A stretch of 64,000 nucleotides of DNA from assembly GCF_050624435.1 (NCBI RefSeq), contig NC_134546.1, positions 15,709,001 through 15,773,000 of the forward strand, read 5' to 3'. The first letter of the stretch is position 1. Each line of letters opens with the position of its first letter. Shown here piece after piece: positions 50,783-63,611 of the stretch. The position numbers and the translations under genes were made by a program. This DNA is from Tenrec ecaudatus (lineage: Eukaryota > Chordata > Mammalia > Afrosoricida > Tenrecidae). Under the pieces are notes generated by a model. It was not told where the DNA came from and ran no database searches. It saw only the letters and a list, made by a program, of their open reading frames with translations.

Positions 50783-51734
50783 CTACAATAGTCTAACGGT
50801 AAGAAGTATCGCTGGTCTCAGAAGGAAACAGAACCGGGCACTGAAATGACACAAAGACCCTAGACAACACCCCTTTCCCCCTGGGGTGGTATGTCAGCTC
50901 TTCTCTGCTCCACTGCACATTCTGTTTCTTCATTCTTTGCCTGTGGCTGATGGCAAAGAAGAAGGTTGAACCCAAAAGTGGTCCTCTTCCCTATGACTTA
51001 CACGTTTTTACAGTTAAAGAGATCACGTCTAGTCTTTCTGAATTCCAGTTCTAATGCTTGTTGGGCCTGTTTGGTTCCAGAGTCCACTGTCCCCACTCAT
51101 TACTAGCCAGAAGTGAAGTCACTGTGGGATGCATGTATCCCAGAGACTCCCACTTAATGAGAAAGAGATCTCAGGGTTGCAGGTGAACCCAGATGTCCCT
51201 TACCATATCAAATTATAGTTCATCTTTTAAAATTAGGGCCAACATATATCATGTAATAGTTTTGAAATCCTGGAGGTCATAAAAGGAATCTCAGGGAATG
51301 TTCATGTCTTCAGATGAGCTATCCCTAAATAACCCAAGCATATGAAACCAAAGGGGTTGATGCTTGGCATTTATGACAAATAGTCCTTGCAGGGACACAG
51401 TCATGATCATTTTCTGTATCTTGATGCAATGTCATTGCTGTTCCCATAAAGACTACTGCCCAGGTAGCAAAACTTCCAAAATATCCTAAAAATGGATACC
51501 TGTAAATTTGTGATGACTTCTCTAGGGCCATGGTCTGGGATGTCCCCTAGTGTGAGGAAGAAATAAAATTGTGACTGAAAAACTGAATACGATATCATGT
51601 AACTGCCTTTGAGGAGCTTACCAATCTCAAGTCTCTTAGAAGCATGTACCCAGTCATTAGGGTAGGATAAAATGTTACACTCACTAGGAAGAAATAAATA
51701 CCCTAGGCTCTATACACCTAGCAAAACACATTAG

Positions 51735-52320
51735 CACAAATGCGAATAGAAGTGCCACATGACCCTGCGACCTTTCTACTCAAGAACTACTCAAGAACTA
51801 AAGACCAAAATAAGAGCAGATACTCACCCACCCATGTGTATCTATCATAGCAAAAAGATGGAAACAACAAAAAGCCTGCATCTGTGGAGCAATGAATAAA
51901 TGACTCTGGTACATTACATACAATGAAATATCTGTGAAAAAACAAACAATAAAGAGACTACCAAACACTTCGTGACATGGAGAAACTTGGAAAGCATTAT
52001 GTTCAGCCAAGTTAGACAGTCTCATCAAGACAAATACATGACACCACTGTTATAAAAGGCAAAAAATAAGAAAAAATATTTTCACACCAAAAGAAGCAAG
52101 GTGGTGGAGGCTGTGGCTGGTGATGGTGGGGAGGGACAGGGATGGAGGGAGAGACAAAAAGGAGTTAGGATCTCATGCATGGGGGCTTCCAGGGGTCTTG
52201 TCACTGTACCCAGTAACATTGTACCAAGTTAACATTCAGCTCTGTTGATGAGCTGGACCATGCAACTATATTTTAGGTGTGTTTCCCTCTGTGTGTTGTA
52301 TTCCACAAATAAAAGAAGAA
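51735..52320 (+). mobile_element. L1 ORF2 end and 3' UTR
   Basis: agcaaaaagatggaaacaac, ggaaagcattatgttcagc and similar blocks are the ORF2 C-terminal region of L1. Followed by a purine-rich 3' UTR, a polyA signal-like aataaaa near 52307 and an A-rich end. The frame is broken. Confidence 0.7.
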
Positions 52321-52324
52321 AGAA

Positions 52325-52850
52325 ACAAAGAAAACACAGGTGGCAGTTACATCATCGGTTGTCAACTGGAGACTATTAAGAGCAAAGGGGTGGGGTTTAG
52401 CCTGTCAATCAAGTCACAGCTTGATGACCTCATTTGGAGACGCCAAGGAGCTATTTATATAGCTTGCTGGAGGCGGGACTCAGGCACAATTCCTGCCAGA
52501 CATTCCTGTTGACAAGACACATCTAGAGCCCTGGAGCTGAAGGAGCCCCGTAGAAACCCCTGCTAACGCTGTGATGTTCCCACCACCACTGGATCCACAA
52601 GACTTTCCATACAACTGGCCTGTGATCTTCCTGCATTTGGTGTCATTGCATGTGTTGTGTGAGTCTGAAGAGGAATTTTTAGATTGGTATCTGACAGATG
52701 GGCTAACATCGGACTTCCAGACTTGATCTGGACTGGGCTGGCATGTTTTCTTAATGTACTGTTACTCTTTGATATAAAGTTCTCTCTTACACACATATGA
52801 GAGTCTATGAACTGTTTTACTAGTCCACCCAGAATAGCGCAGCACATAAA
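52325..52850 (-). repeat. Unclassified ~500-bp interspersed repeat, copy 3 (inverted)
   Basis: Reverse orientation: the ttctctcttacacacatatg block near 52785 is the family's start on the minus strand. The gtcaatcaagtcacagcttg block is its end region. Confidence 0.65.
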
Positions 52851-52859
52851 GGGAAAATT

Positions 52860-54050
52860 GCAAGATGACAAATAAGGAACACATTCACTATTCGTGTTGA
52901 AGATTTCAACAGCTTATCTCCCAGCTGCCTTTGAGTCCACTTCTGTGTGTGGTGGCACCGTGTGTGATGTGGGTCGGGCAGAACTGTGACCCACAGTTGT
53001 CAGTGACTGATTTTTTTCCCTGAGAAAATCTCCAGGCTCCTCTGGAGATTCAAACCACTAACTCCATCGAGCTGTCACGTGTTAACTGGCCGCACCATTC
53101 AAGAACTGATCCATAAACCAGATCCCAACAAACTTTAAGGAACTGTTACCCCCAAATATCTGGGTCTGCGCCCTGGGGCCATGAGACAAATGTAACTACT
53201 CCAAGTGGAATAAGCCATTTATTTTAGGAGGCCAGCCAACAGATCACAACAGCCGCTGTGGCAGTTTAAGTTATGTTCGGATCGTCCCAGCTTCCAGGTG
53301 ATAGGTGTATTCATGTCTTAAAACAGCATTGATCAGACATTAGATGTCAGGCTACTCCAAGCCTTAAAACACAAGAGAACATGGCAAATATATAAAAGAA
53401 GAAGTCCAAAATCTGTTATCCTGACATCTACTCTTCAGCTGGCTGACTGCTCCTTATCGATCTTGTGCAATGACCACCGGGAAAGCTGGGAATGTCCATT
53501 TGACTGGAAGCGGGAGTCAAACAGTACTTAGCATTCCAAACTCTTGCTTAAACCCTGGGAAGCAGCCCAAACATGTATTCGATAAACGAATACCCAAACT
53601 GGTTATACTTACCCGTGACCGATTCAAATAAAACCAGTTGCCGTCTTGCTCACAGTCTTACTCACAGCTGACAGGATTTGGATTAAAATACATTTTTCTG
53701 ACCTTAATCTAATCAAAATATAATAAACATTCCCCCTCCAAATAAAACTGGATGACTCTTTTTCAATTTAGGCAACATACTTCCAAAGAATTCATAAGTT
53801 CAAGAAATGTTCATGACGTAGAACTGTGCAATAATAAACACACTATGTATATGTGAATACTAGTTACAGCAATAGTAAATAAAAATGATGATCTTAAATG
53901 CCCATCTTACAATTCAAGAATAGAAAATTAAGGTAAGCGTTGCACTTTAAAACTATATGAAATCACAATATACGCAAAATAGGGGAAGGAAAAGAAATAA
54001 TGTTGACAATATTACAAATTCACTAAAAACAAATACATAACAGCAAGGCT
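52860..54050. other. Intergenic, AT-rich, unassigned apart from one SINE
   Basis: Only a diverged SINE at 52925 is recognised; 53650-54050 is AT-rich without identifiable structure. Confidence 0.4.
52925..53098 (-). mobile_element. AfroSINE-like SINE, diverged, type B-like
   Basis: Inverted; a decayed tail and gagattcaaaccactaactc near the head. Confidence 0.55.
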
Positions 54051-54054
54051 CAGC

Positions 54055-54265
54055 AGTCAAATTTATTCTTTGAAAAGGCACAACGTTAACAAACTTTAGG
54101 CAAAATGACTAGAAATAGAGAGACGGGTCACAAAGTAAGCAATATCAGGAATTTTAAAAAGAGACTAATTACAGATGCCACAAATATTATAATGTTAATA
54201 AACGAATACTGTGAAATGCTCTATATTAATTTGAAAGCTAGTATAAATGGAATTTTTAATCATTC
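54055..54265 (+). mobile_element. L1 ORF2 fragment
   Basis: The stretch tattctttgaaaaggcacaa through aatatcaggaattt resembles the L1 ORF2 segment between endonuclease and RT. Heavily mutated. Confidence 0.5.
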
Positions 54266-54699
54266 AAAGAGAAATAGAAAGCCGGAATAGTTCCATAACT
54301 AATGACAGTTGCTTTGTGTCAAATTTTGAGCCAGAGATCTGAGTGGTTTGGCAGTTAACACCTAGTAAACCCCATGATAAGATCAAACACACTATTATCC
54401 CGACTATAATAAAATGTACTATGAGCAGCCAATCAGTTCTAAGCAGATTAAGATGGGAGTCAGTAGTGCCCAGTACCCTTACTCAGACTGCAGTCCTGTT
54501 GCTATTAACTGAAGGCAGTTTCCTTTGGGGCGTGGTCTGCTTCCATTTTAAGTGAATATTATAATATATAAATAGTGTAGATATAATACAAAGATAATGA
54601 ATAGATAAATTGTTGCTACCACACCAATTCCATAGTTGGTTATGACAGCAATAAGTTATTCATTATCTCTTTATTATGTTTAGACATTATATTTATATA

Positions 54700-55717
54700 T
54701 AACGTTGAGAAGAATGGGAGTTCCATTGTGCTCATGAGAATCCTGTTCATGGATCAAGGAGTAATTGTGGAAACAATAAGAGAATGCTGCATGGTTTAAA
54801 ATCAGCAAAGGGGTGTGTCAGGGTTGTATCCTCTCACCATTCTTATGCAATCTGTGTGCACAGCAAATCACCAGAGCAAAATATCAGAGAAGCTGGATAA
54901 GAATGAACGTCAGATTGGAAGAAGGCTTACTAACCACCTGAGGTAGGCAGATGATGCAACTTTGCTTACTCAAAAGTGAGGACCACTTAATGCACTTGTT
55001 CATGAAGATCGGGGACTGTGGCCTTCGGTACAGATGACAGCTCAGTGTAAGGAAAATCAAAATCCTCACCAAGAGGTAACATCATGACTTATGGGGGAAA
55101 GATGGAAGTTGCCAATGATTTCTTCTTGCTTGGATCCACAATCAATGCTCATGGAAGCAGCAGTCAAGGAATTAAATAATACAGCCATTGCCTTGGGTAA
55201 ATCTGCTGCATGGAACCTCTTGAGAGTATTGAAAAGCAAGGGCGTTCCTTTGGGAACTCAAGTTTGGCTAGCTCAAGCCACAGTATTTTCGATCACCTCA
55301 TGTACATATTAAAGTTGGACACGGAGGAAGGAAGACTGGAGGAGAATCACTACATTTAACTTCCGGTGCTGGAGAAGATTGAAACGCCCATGGACTGCCG
55401 AAAGGACAAATAGATCCACCTGTCCTAGAAGAAGTTCAGCCAGAATATTCCTTAGAAGCTCGGGTGTCCAGACTTTGTCTCACAAACTTTGGACATGCTA
55501 TCTGGAGATACCTGTCCCTGGAGACGGACATCGTGTTTGCTGAAGGACAGGAGCAGTGAACAAGAAGACAGCTCTGGACTAGATGAATGGACACTGTGGC
55601 TGTAGCCATGGGCTCTGACATGACAATTATGAGAGTGGAGCGGGACCAGGCGGTACTTGTTTCAGGCGGTTGTCGGGTCACCAGTAGTCAGAACAGACTC
55701 AAAGGTGCCCAACAACA
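54700..55717 (+). pseudogene. RTE-type LINE reverse-transcriptase remnant
   Basis: Encodes pieces of an RTE reverse transcriptase: GVCQGCILSPFLCNLCAQ near 54818, then the LRYADD catalytic box, where the tyrosine codon is TAG (54944-54946). Many other stops and shifts. Continues through the C-terminal region to a cccaacaacagcag tail. Non-functional. Confidence 0.8.
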
Positions 55718-55789
55718 GCAGGGATTGCATTGTGCTCCCCACCTCCCCGTGAGCATACATTGACTTCCTGGCCCTTGTACTTATGAACT

Positions 55790-55912
55790 AGGTCCCCCAG
55801 TGAGGCAAAACGCTTGATGACTGATTGAAGAATGGTTGGTAGCTTGAAGCCACTCAGGGGATGATATGCTTCCAAAAGGTCACAGCTATTGAAAACCCTT
55901 TGGAGGAAACCT
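55790..55912 (+). mobile_element. AfroSINE-like SINE, type B
   Basis: ggtcccccagtgaggcaaaa head and tgcttccaaaaggtcacagc body. It explains an otherwise tempting open frame on the minus strand. Confidence 0.75.
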
Positions 55913-56049
55913 TCCTCTGCGTACAAATGACACCCCTATGGTTAGAAATGATACCTGATTGTGTTGTGTTTGGGCGTTTGGGTCAGGGAGTACTTATTGT
56001 AGTGATCCTGTTCAGAAATGTTTCTTTGTTATGTTAATCAGACCAGAGT

Positions 56050-56320
56050 AGGGTAGATCTCATGGTATCTAAAAACTGCAAGAATGTTCCTAGCATCCAT
56101 GTTTGGAAGAGGGAAAACAAAAACCCAGAAACGACCCCCGTTTGCCAACAGTGAAACACACAACATAGATGACCTGCTGGAAAAAAAGGCCGAACCTAAA
56201 AAGCAAATTGCCAATGAGAAACACATAGCATGTATATGTTATTCAACAACATGCTATTTTAGAAAAAGATGCACATGTGGTGAAACTATGGCTGGAAGAA
56301 GGGGGTGGTAAGAGAAAATC
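56050..56320 (+). mobile_element. Possible ancient L1 3' remnant
   Basis: Resembles the old L1 3' end around the 'accatttgtg' blocks, with an open 75-codon frame inside that I do not recognise as protein. Assignment tentative. Confidence 0.35.
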
Positions 56321-56562
56321 GGGTGCAGGCAAAGCTCCATTTATTGTGCCTTGCCCTTCACAAACAATAGGTTTTACCATGAATTGAAGATTGGTGGCAA
56401 CGTGCTTCTAGCAAGTCTGCCCAACCATCTTCCCAGTGGGATGTGCTCCCTTCATGTCTCCGTGACTTATCTTGATAATTCTTACCATATCACCTACTTC
56501 TTTCTTAATGCTATTGTCCACTTTATAGACTGCAGGATGGTACACACATAACCACCTAAGAG

Positions 56563-56725
56563 ACTCACTACCATCAAGTCAGTTTGGACTCATAGCAACC
56601 CTGTGGTCTTCAGAGACTGTAACTCTTTACCAGAGTAGCAAGCCTCCTCTTCTTCCCCATGTTGTGTCTGGTGGTTTTGAACCGCTAACCTCGCAGTTAG
56701 CAAGCCAACTTGTAACCACTATGAA
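56563..56725 (-). mobile_element. AfroSINE-like SINE, type A
   Basis: Inverted; ctcactaccatcaagtcagt to gttagcaagccaacttgtaa. Confidence 0.78.
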
Positions 56726-57449
56726 GACAATCAGAGGGTAGACCAATGTGAATGGAAAGAGCAAAAACGCAAAAACAAAATGGCTGTGTGGGGCTGGGGG
56801 GGGGGGGCGGGGGGAAGGACAGGGCACAGAGGCCTCTTAGCTCTTGCTTGATTTTGAGGCTTGTAGTTCCCAACATGCAGCTTTTGACTCATGCTTCTGT
56901 GGTGTAAGGGAAAATGAGTTCATCCCACACAAGACTGCTGAGATGTCTACAGAGGGAAGCCACTATTCCCGAGCTGTGCCACTGCCAAGCCCTGCTTTCC
57001 ACAAGACTCTAACTCACTGTTGGAAGCCTGCTGTGCAATTTCCTATTGGCAATTTTTTTTTCCTTGTGGATAACCTGAATAACTAAGACCAGGTCATGCC
57101 TCACCCAGTAGCATCAGCAGATGCAAGGAGGTCAGGGAGCCAGCTTGCAGGCTCGTGGGAGGTTTTACTGATTTCAGAGACCCCAGAGCAGCACGAGAGA
57201 GGCTCGGACGACATCCCATTACCAGCCTGCTTTCCAGAAAGACCTTAACTCAAATACTCTAGATAAGCCTTTGCCTGTGATGACAATATCATTCTGGTCT
57301 CCCAGTTGACTTTCTGACAAAGCAAATAGCTTAAACCAAACCTCCAGCAACTAAATCCTTCCAGGAAATTCCCTAATAAATGTTCATCTGAAGTCAACTT
57401 TTCTGAACAACTTTTGTATAAACCGATATATATATCTAATAACTCAGTG

Positions 57450-57900
57450 TATTGAGCCAGGTTGACTAGAGAAACAAACCCAGAGACACTCGTATAGGAG
57501 CATTATATCCAAGAGGATTTATGTATTGAGAAAACATCCCAACCCAGTCCAGATCAAGTCCATAAGTCTGATATTAGCCCACAGTCTGATGCTAGTTCAT
57601 AAATTCTTCTTCAGACTCACCCAGTCACATGGAATGATAGCAAATTCAGGAAGATCACAGGCTGGTGGGTGCACAGTCTTGTGGATCCAGTGACTGTGGA
57701 AGCATCTACATGGTTCCTCCAGTTCTCCAGCTGTGGCTCTTCAACAGGAAGGAGAAGCAGAGAAAGGAAGTTCCCAGAATCCTCATGAGAAGGTTACACC
57801 CCCAGGAAACATCATCAGCTGTGACCTGATTGACAGGCTAGACTCCACCCCTACACTTATGCATCAAGCTGACACGAAATTCGATAGCTACTACATTCCG
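57450..57900 (+). repeat. Unclassified ~500-bp interspersed repeat, copy 4
   Basis: Starts ccaggttgactagagaaaca and ends agctgacacgaaattcgata. Best aligned with copy 2 at both ends. Confidence 0.7.
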
Positions 57901-58054
57901 TTTCATATTTTCCAAAATTCTCACAGGTTAGAAATAACCACCGCAGACACTAAGAAGCATGACCAAATGAAAGCCTAAGGAAAAGCACACCAAATCTTAC
58001 ATTTAAATAACTTAAATTAAAAGGATTCATCTTAGTCTGGATCTGTCTAGCCAT

Positions 58055-58226
58055 GCCTGTTTCCTAGTACTACCTGGTTAGAATTGATCCACACAGTTTC
58101 CGAAACTTCACATCTCCAAGGAAGCAGAGAGACTCATTATTCTCCCTCAGAGTGACTGGTGAGTTTGAACTGACAGCCTTGGGGTGAGCAGCCCAACACC
58201 TAACCTACCACACCACCAGGGCTCCT
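58055..58226 (-). mobile_element. AfroSINE-like SINE, type A
   Basis: Inverted; ends taccacaccaccagggctcc. Confidence 0.78.
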
Positions 58227-58399
58227 TCCTGGCCTTATGTGGGATACAAAAAGATTTCTCCCACATTGTCTCCCCACAAATATATGCCAAACTCAAAATG
58301 CTGCTTGCTCTACATGGTAAATGACTGTACACTAGGAGGTCAACGAAAGTAGGTCAGGGGTTATTCTACTTAAGGATATCAGCCTTCTAGAGCAACCAG

Positions 58400-59037
58400 A
58401 CTGTAGAGTCTGACTCACCCTAAGTATGGCCCACTCCCTTCTGATATTGTTCCCTTGAAAGAGTGCCCAAAGGAAGCCCGGGACCACTCAAGGGCAACTA
58501 AGGTTAGGCTACTATATTAAGTCTAGGGTCCACCCATCTTTCCACATATATACCCTTATTTTCTCCCCTTACTACTATGTGTACACCCCTAGGTCATCCC
58601 CCTCCTATTGCTTGTATTGCCTATGTTACAACCCCTTTCTATGACATAGATTGTTATCTGTAATTGGAGGGCTTGCATGCCCCCAAAGATATATAAGCTT
58701 TGGTTAGACATAAAACTTCACGAGAGCTCTCTCCTGCCCTCTCGTCCCCCACCTCTGCATTTGCCACCAAGAGGAGCTGAGGTGAGCATGCTACCATGAA
58801 ATGTGTCTGACTTCTTTATGTTACCCTCTCTCCCATCTCTATTATTCTCTAGAACTTTACTATAATCTTTATATATCTCAACCGTACAATTGTGCCCACT
58901 GAACCCATGATTAGTTGTGGGGCTGGCTACCCCCACAGCCCTGTAGACACGTGCCTCTGTTGTCTTGGGATAGTGTCTGGCTTCTTCCAGTCTTGGGTTG
59001 CTTGTCTCTGTGTCTGAGTTACTCTTCAAATCACGCA
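58400..59037 (+). mobile_element. Candidate solitary retroviral LTR
   Basis: LTR-like organisation: a pyrimidine-rich upstream part, a TATA-like atatataagc near 58690, a possible R/U5 with cttcacgagagctctctcct, and an end at caaatcacgca. No internal retroviral genes and no clear target duplication; termini are estimates. I could not match it to a named family. Confidence 0.35.
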
Positions 59038-59344
59038 GGAGGGACTAGACTTAGCCACTCCTATAGCTATATGGCTCCAGTAACATAACAAAGTCCTATT
59101 TCTAAATAGGATTTCACCCACCCGTCTAGGGGTCAGAACCCACCATGTATCTAGGGGGATATGATTCAACCTGTCATGCCCATTGGCACAACTGTCCTCC
59201 GCTCTAGTGGGATGAGACTTGTAGAGGACTCTAAGTAGAAGCCAGAGTCCTGCTGCACAGACAGCGCCTGGTTTATCTCTCTGGCCTCTGTGTGAGCAAT
59301 AGTAGGCTCCCATTGTCTTTGCCCTTAGAAGTTTTATTGTGGCT

Positions 59345-60210
59345 GCGAGGGGTCATCGAATTGGTTCCAAACCACAGCGACCTCATGTACAACTGAACAA
59401 AACACGGCATAGGGCTTTGCCATCCTGACTGTTGTTCTGTGCTTGAGCCCATTGTTGCTGTCGCTTGCTTTTCAGTGCTCTGGTATTGTGTAGCAGATTT
59501 TGTTACCAAAGGTCTCGTGTAGCAGATTTACCTAATGCAATACATCTTTTTACCTCTTGACTGCTACTTCCATGATCACTGATGGTGGATTCAAGCAAGA
59601 CAAAATCCTTGATAACTTCAACCTTTTCTCCATTGTCTATTGTCCAGTTGTGAGGATGTTAGTCTTATTTACATTGAGTTGTCATCCATACTGAAGGCTG
59701 CAGGTTTTGCTCATCGTCAGCAAGTGCTTCAAGTCCTCCTCACGTTCAACAAGCAAGGCTGTGTCATCTGCATGTCACAGGTTATTAATACGCTTTCCTT
59801 CCATCCTAATGCCACATTCCTCTTGCTATAATCCAGCTTCTGTGATTATGGGCTCAGCACACAGATTGCATAAGTATGGTGAGAGGATACAACCCTGGCA
59901 CACACCTGTGCTGATTTTAAACCATGCAGTATTTCCTTGTTCTGTTCCCACAACTACCTCTTGATCCATGTACACGTCTTGCATGAGCACAATAAAGTAT
60001 TCTAAAAATCCCATTCTTCTCAAGGCTAGCCGTCATCTATTCTGATCCACACAGTTTAATGCCTTAGCATCGTCAGGAGAACAGAAGCAAGCACCTTTCT
60101 GGTACTCTCTGGTTCGAGTCAAGATCCATCTGACATTGGCAAGGATAGCCCTTATGTCACATCTTCTACTGAATCCAGCTGGATCAGAAATCTTCAAATC
60201 AAAGAAACAA
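59345..60210 (-). pseudogene. RTE-type LINE reverse-transcriptase remnant
   Basis: The minus strand encodes VCQGCILSPYLCNLCAEPI near 59870-59910, the same RT block as the copy at 54.8 kb. The 3' end lies at the left. Frame broken. Confidence 0.78.
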
Positions 60211-61030
60211 GATCAGCAGCCATGCACCTAGTGACAGCTCTAGACCCACTGAGAGGCAACCTCAGTCACTGGAATTGCCCTTTGAGTACAAACCCCTCTT
60301 TAACATGAGGCGCTACGCTTCCTCTTTCACTCTCCGTTCCAGTGCACATCCTCACTACATCTATAAAACACAGGCATCACCAATGAAACAATGTGAATTC
60401 ACCACCAAAGTGTCCCTCCTACCCGGATCACGACCACAGGACAATGACTGAGAAGCGCATTCAATTAGGCGTCTTTTAGACTTGATGTCAACAGATGTTA
60501 GCTATTCCTTAAACAAGTGCTTTAACAGAAATATGTACACGAGTTTGTGTCATGAAGTCCAGTTACACCCTTGTGGCTGTTACAGGTGGGCTCTTTAGCC
60601 CATGACGACTTTTAACTGAGTCTCCTTTGTATGTAATAGACAGCGTTTGCCTCCTGTCTATGCCCCCAGAAGAGGAGGACATCGTGGCTTTGCTACATTT
60701 AAACATTTTTATGAGGGAAAATCCATATTAAACTATTCGTTTTGAAATTGTGAAACTCCTGGATTCTGGTTTCTTGTGTAAATGTTTGTGGCTTTGAGGT
60801 AAAATGTAGGAATGTCTACAAGTCTGATCATGAGGCTTCCTTATTCACGGCATCTTTCTTCCATCTCTCTTTCCTCCTTTCCCCCCTCTCCCATCCTCCT
60901 CTCTTATTATGTTATTGACTGAAGCATTAAGAATGTGCTCCCATCCTAATGGTGACAGTATAAATCCTGAACTTGCACTTCTATTATCTCCGCCACTGAA
61001 CAGAATGCAAGTAATCTGTTTGTCACAGAC
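60210..61030. other. Intergenic, no recognised feature
   Basis: Between RTE and SINE copies. Nothing identifiable. Confidence 0.45.
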
Positions 61031-61205
61031 ACATGTCCATTTTGACTCATAGGGATCCTGTTGGACAGAACTGCGGCCCCGAGGACTTCCAAGACTGTAC
61101 GTCTCTACAGAAGCAGACCACACACCGTCCCCCGAAGTGCAGCCTGTGGGCTCAAAGCACAGGTATTTTGATGAACAGGGCTCTCCTTAACCCACGCCAC
61201 CTGGA
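61030..61205 (-). mobile_element. AfroSINE-like SINE, diverged
   Basis: Inverted; ccattttgactcatagggat to acgccacctggactccctca. Confidence 0.65.
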
Positions 61206-61479
61206 CTCCCTCACAGATAGACAGGAAGATTTATTTTAAACTACTGTTAGCCTTCAAGGGGAACAGATGAAAACGAGGAAGAAATGAATATGATTAGCTT
61301 TAAAATCTTTCTCTTTGGAATGACTATTTTAAAGGAAGAATATAATTTTAAAATATAACTTTAAAAGAGGAGGAAACCCTGGACATGGGTGAAGATGCTT
61401 CTTTCTGATAGGTCGGCTCTATGAAGGTCTGTCTCACAGGGTAAGAAATGATTTAAATTGATGAAAAAATTGGTTCTTG

Positions 61480-61735
61480 TTAGATGCCACCCAGTCGGTT
61501 GCGACTCATAATAATGGAAGGAAGCACTGCCCATCCTGTGCCAGCTCTGGACTGTTCTAAGAGCTGAGCCCATCGTGCCAGCCTGTGCTGCCAATCCTTC
61601 TTGTTGAGGGCCGCCTCTTTATCCCTGCTCCTCTGCTTTACCAAGCCTGGGGACCTTCTTCAGGGACTGGCCTCTCCTGACAACATGTCCAAAGGACGTA
61701 AGAAGAAGCGCCAGCTTTCAGTGCCCCGGACTGAC
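61480..61735 (-). mobile_element. RTE-type LINE 3' end
   Basis: Contains the minus-strand equivalent of the block around cctgacaacatgtcc and the 3' terminal stretch. 5'-truncated. Confidence 0.7.
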
Positions 61736-61737
61736 GG

Positions 61738-61925
61738 GGTGGGACCAGTGACTAAGTGCTGACCGCTACTGGCAAGGTTGGTGGTTCAAACCCACCCCGA
61801 GGGGCCTCAGAAGACCTGCGGATCTACTGCTGAAAGCTGGTGTCAATCACAGCAGAGCAGTTCTACTCTGAAACGCATGAGTGATTCCATGAGTCGGGAT
61901 CCAGTGCACAGCAAAGGGTCTGGTT
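61738..61925 (+). mobile_element. AfroSINE-like SINE, type B
   Basis: ggcaaggttggtggttcaaa B-box region; agagcagttctactctgaaa body. Follows an RTE 3' end directly. Confidence 0.7.
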
Positions 61926-62705
61926 TTGGGGGGTGAGGGGTGAGGGGCAGTGGTGGTTTTTCAGAATAAATGACTCTTACATCACTGGAGTGTTCTGCTT
62001 CACAGTAAAACTGTAAATCATGGTTCCCTGGTAAAACATGTCTCAAAGTACCACCCTCCATCCACACCTGCCAAGACTAGCCAGAGTCCAGGCTTTGTCT
62101 CTCCGGGCCTCTCTGCCCTGACACGCTGAGCTGTTCTGGGAGCTAATTCGTGTCTACAGGCCCTTCATGGTTTGTCCTGCTCCACCCCAGAGCCTGAACC
62201 CCAGTGTGTCTCACTGAGCCCCGAGGCTTCCAGAACTGCTGAGTTGCAGCTGCTCCTATGTCCCTGGCTGCTCAACCCGGGTACTTCAAAGAGATGCCTG
62301 CTTGCTCCTTCTGCCCACAGGGGGCCCCGAGCTCCTGAAACGTGTTACAGCCAGGCGTGTGGCTCCATCTGAGACTCTTACTCTGTAGCGGCTTGGCTCC
62401 TGGAACGGATTTCTGCCCAAGCTGCAAACAGGTCTTTTGCAACTAAGTGTGTGCATGCTAACACTGGGCTCTGCCCCAAACCAAAGCAGATGCTCTAGGC
62501 TTGGTTTATCAATTCTCTTGTTTTTCTGTGTAATCAGGATTCACCCATTTATGTTTGCTATCATCTGCTGTAATATCACCCTCCTTAAACTATGTCGTTG
62601 CTCTTCCTCTAGGTTATTGAGTTGATGGCATAGTTTATTTATTTTTTGTCTTTCTGTGATTATTCAAGAATCAAACCTTGACCACCATGGCTCACTTCTG
62701 AAAGG
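61926..62705. other. Intergenic, no firm feature
   Basis: 62480-62690 is T-rich and could be old L1 DNA on the minus strand; not certain. Confidence 0.4.
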
Positions 62706-62830
62706 CACCCTGGGGAGGCAGTGGTCACATCATGAGTCTGCTGACTAGAAAGTCAGCAGTTCGAACCCACCAGTAATTAAAATGAGAAAGAGGGGGCTGT
62801 CAGCATCGGAAGCCATATGAGGCTGTTTAT
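62706..62830 (+). mobile_element. AfroSINE-like SINE, partial
   Basis: caccctggggaggcagtggt head; gtcagcagttcgaacccacc, a nearly intact B box. Confidence 0.75.
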
Positions 62831-62847
62831 TCTGTCCTATACAGTGA

Positions 62848-63012
62848 AGGGGAAGCCCTGGTTACACACTGGGCTGTGATTCACATGTTTGGCAGTTTGA
62901 AACCACCAGCAGCTCCAAGGGAGAAAGACTGGTCTTTCTACTCCCATAGCCAGTTACAGTCTCAGAAACCTACAGGGGGTCACTATGAGTCAGGTTTCAG
63001 CCAATGGCTGTG
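62848..63012 (+). mobile_element. AfroSINE-like SINE, type A
   Basis: gaagccctggttacacactg head; tttggcagtttgaaaccacc. Followed by an RTE 3' end. Confidence 0.75.
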
Positions 63013-63014
63013 AG

Positions 63015-63180
63015 GTTGGTTTGGCTTATGTAGGGTAATGTGTAGGAGATAGATTGACACAACGGCTTCAACAATGGGGCCAACTCGGAGAACAATTGTG
63101 AGCATGGCATGGGCCTGGCCATGCTTTGTTCGATTGTACCAGGGTCACTGTGAATCAGAACAAACTCTCTGACACCTACC
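63015..63180 (+). mobile_element. RTE-type LINE 3' end
   Basis: The stretch with caacaatggggccaact, tttgttcgattgtacca and gacacctaccca matches the final 150 bp of the RTE copies above. Confidence 0.65.
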
Positions 63181-63362
63181 CACAGCATAAGGACACTGGA
63201 AGTTAGAATTGACTCAATGGGAATAAATAATATCTTCTGCATATAACCAGGCTTCATGCTTTAAGTTTTCGCATATATTCTTGGCATCATCATTTAAATA
63301 GCCAGTAATTTCCTTTTCAACTTCCTCATTAACAGAAAGATATTATAGAACAGTATTTTATT

Positions 63363-63611
63363 TATTTTTAAAATCATTTTATTGGGGGCTCATACAACTT
63401 TTATCATAATCCATCCATGTGTCAAGCACATTTGTACATTTGTTGCCATCCGCATTCTCAAAACATTTGCTTTCTACTTGAGCCCTTGGTATCAGCCCAT
63501 TTTTTCCTGTCCCTCCCCGCACCCCTCCCTTATGAACCCTTAGTAATTTGTAAATTATCATTATTTTGTCATTATTATTTTGTCATTACACTGTCTGGCA
63601 TCTCCCTTCAC
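63363..63611 (-). mobile_element. LINE 3' end (same family), short copy
   Basis: About 250 bp starting aaatcattttattggggg, truncated at the block corresponding to about 320 bp from the 3' end. No clear target duplication. Confidence 0.75.

Noticed and set aside
55699-55926. 75-residue minus-strand frame resembling a globular protein
   Set aside because: It coincides with a type B SINE at 55790-55912 and an RTE tail.
56084-56311. 75-residue plus-strand lysine-rich frame
   Set aside because: No recognised family, and the DNA resembles an old L1 3' end; no splice or promoter context.
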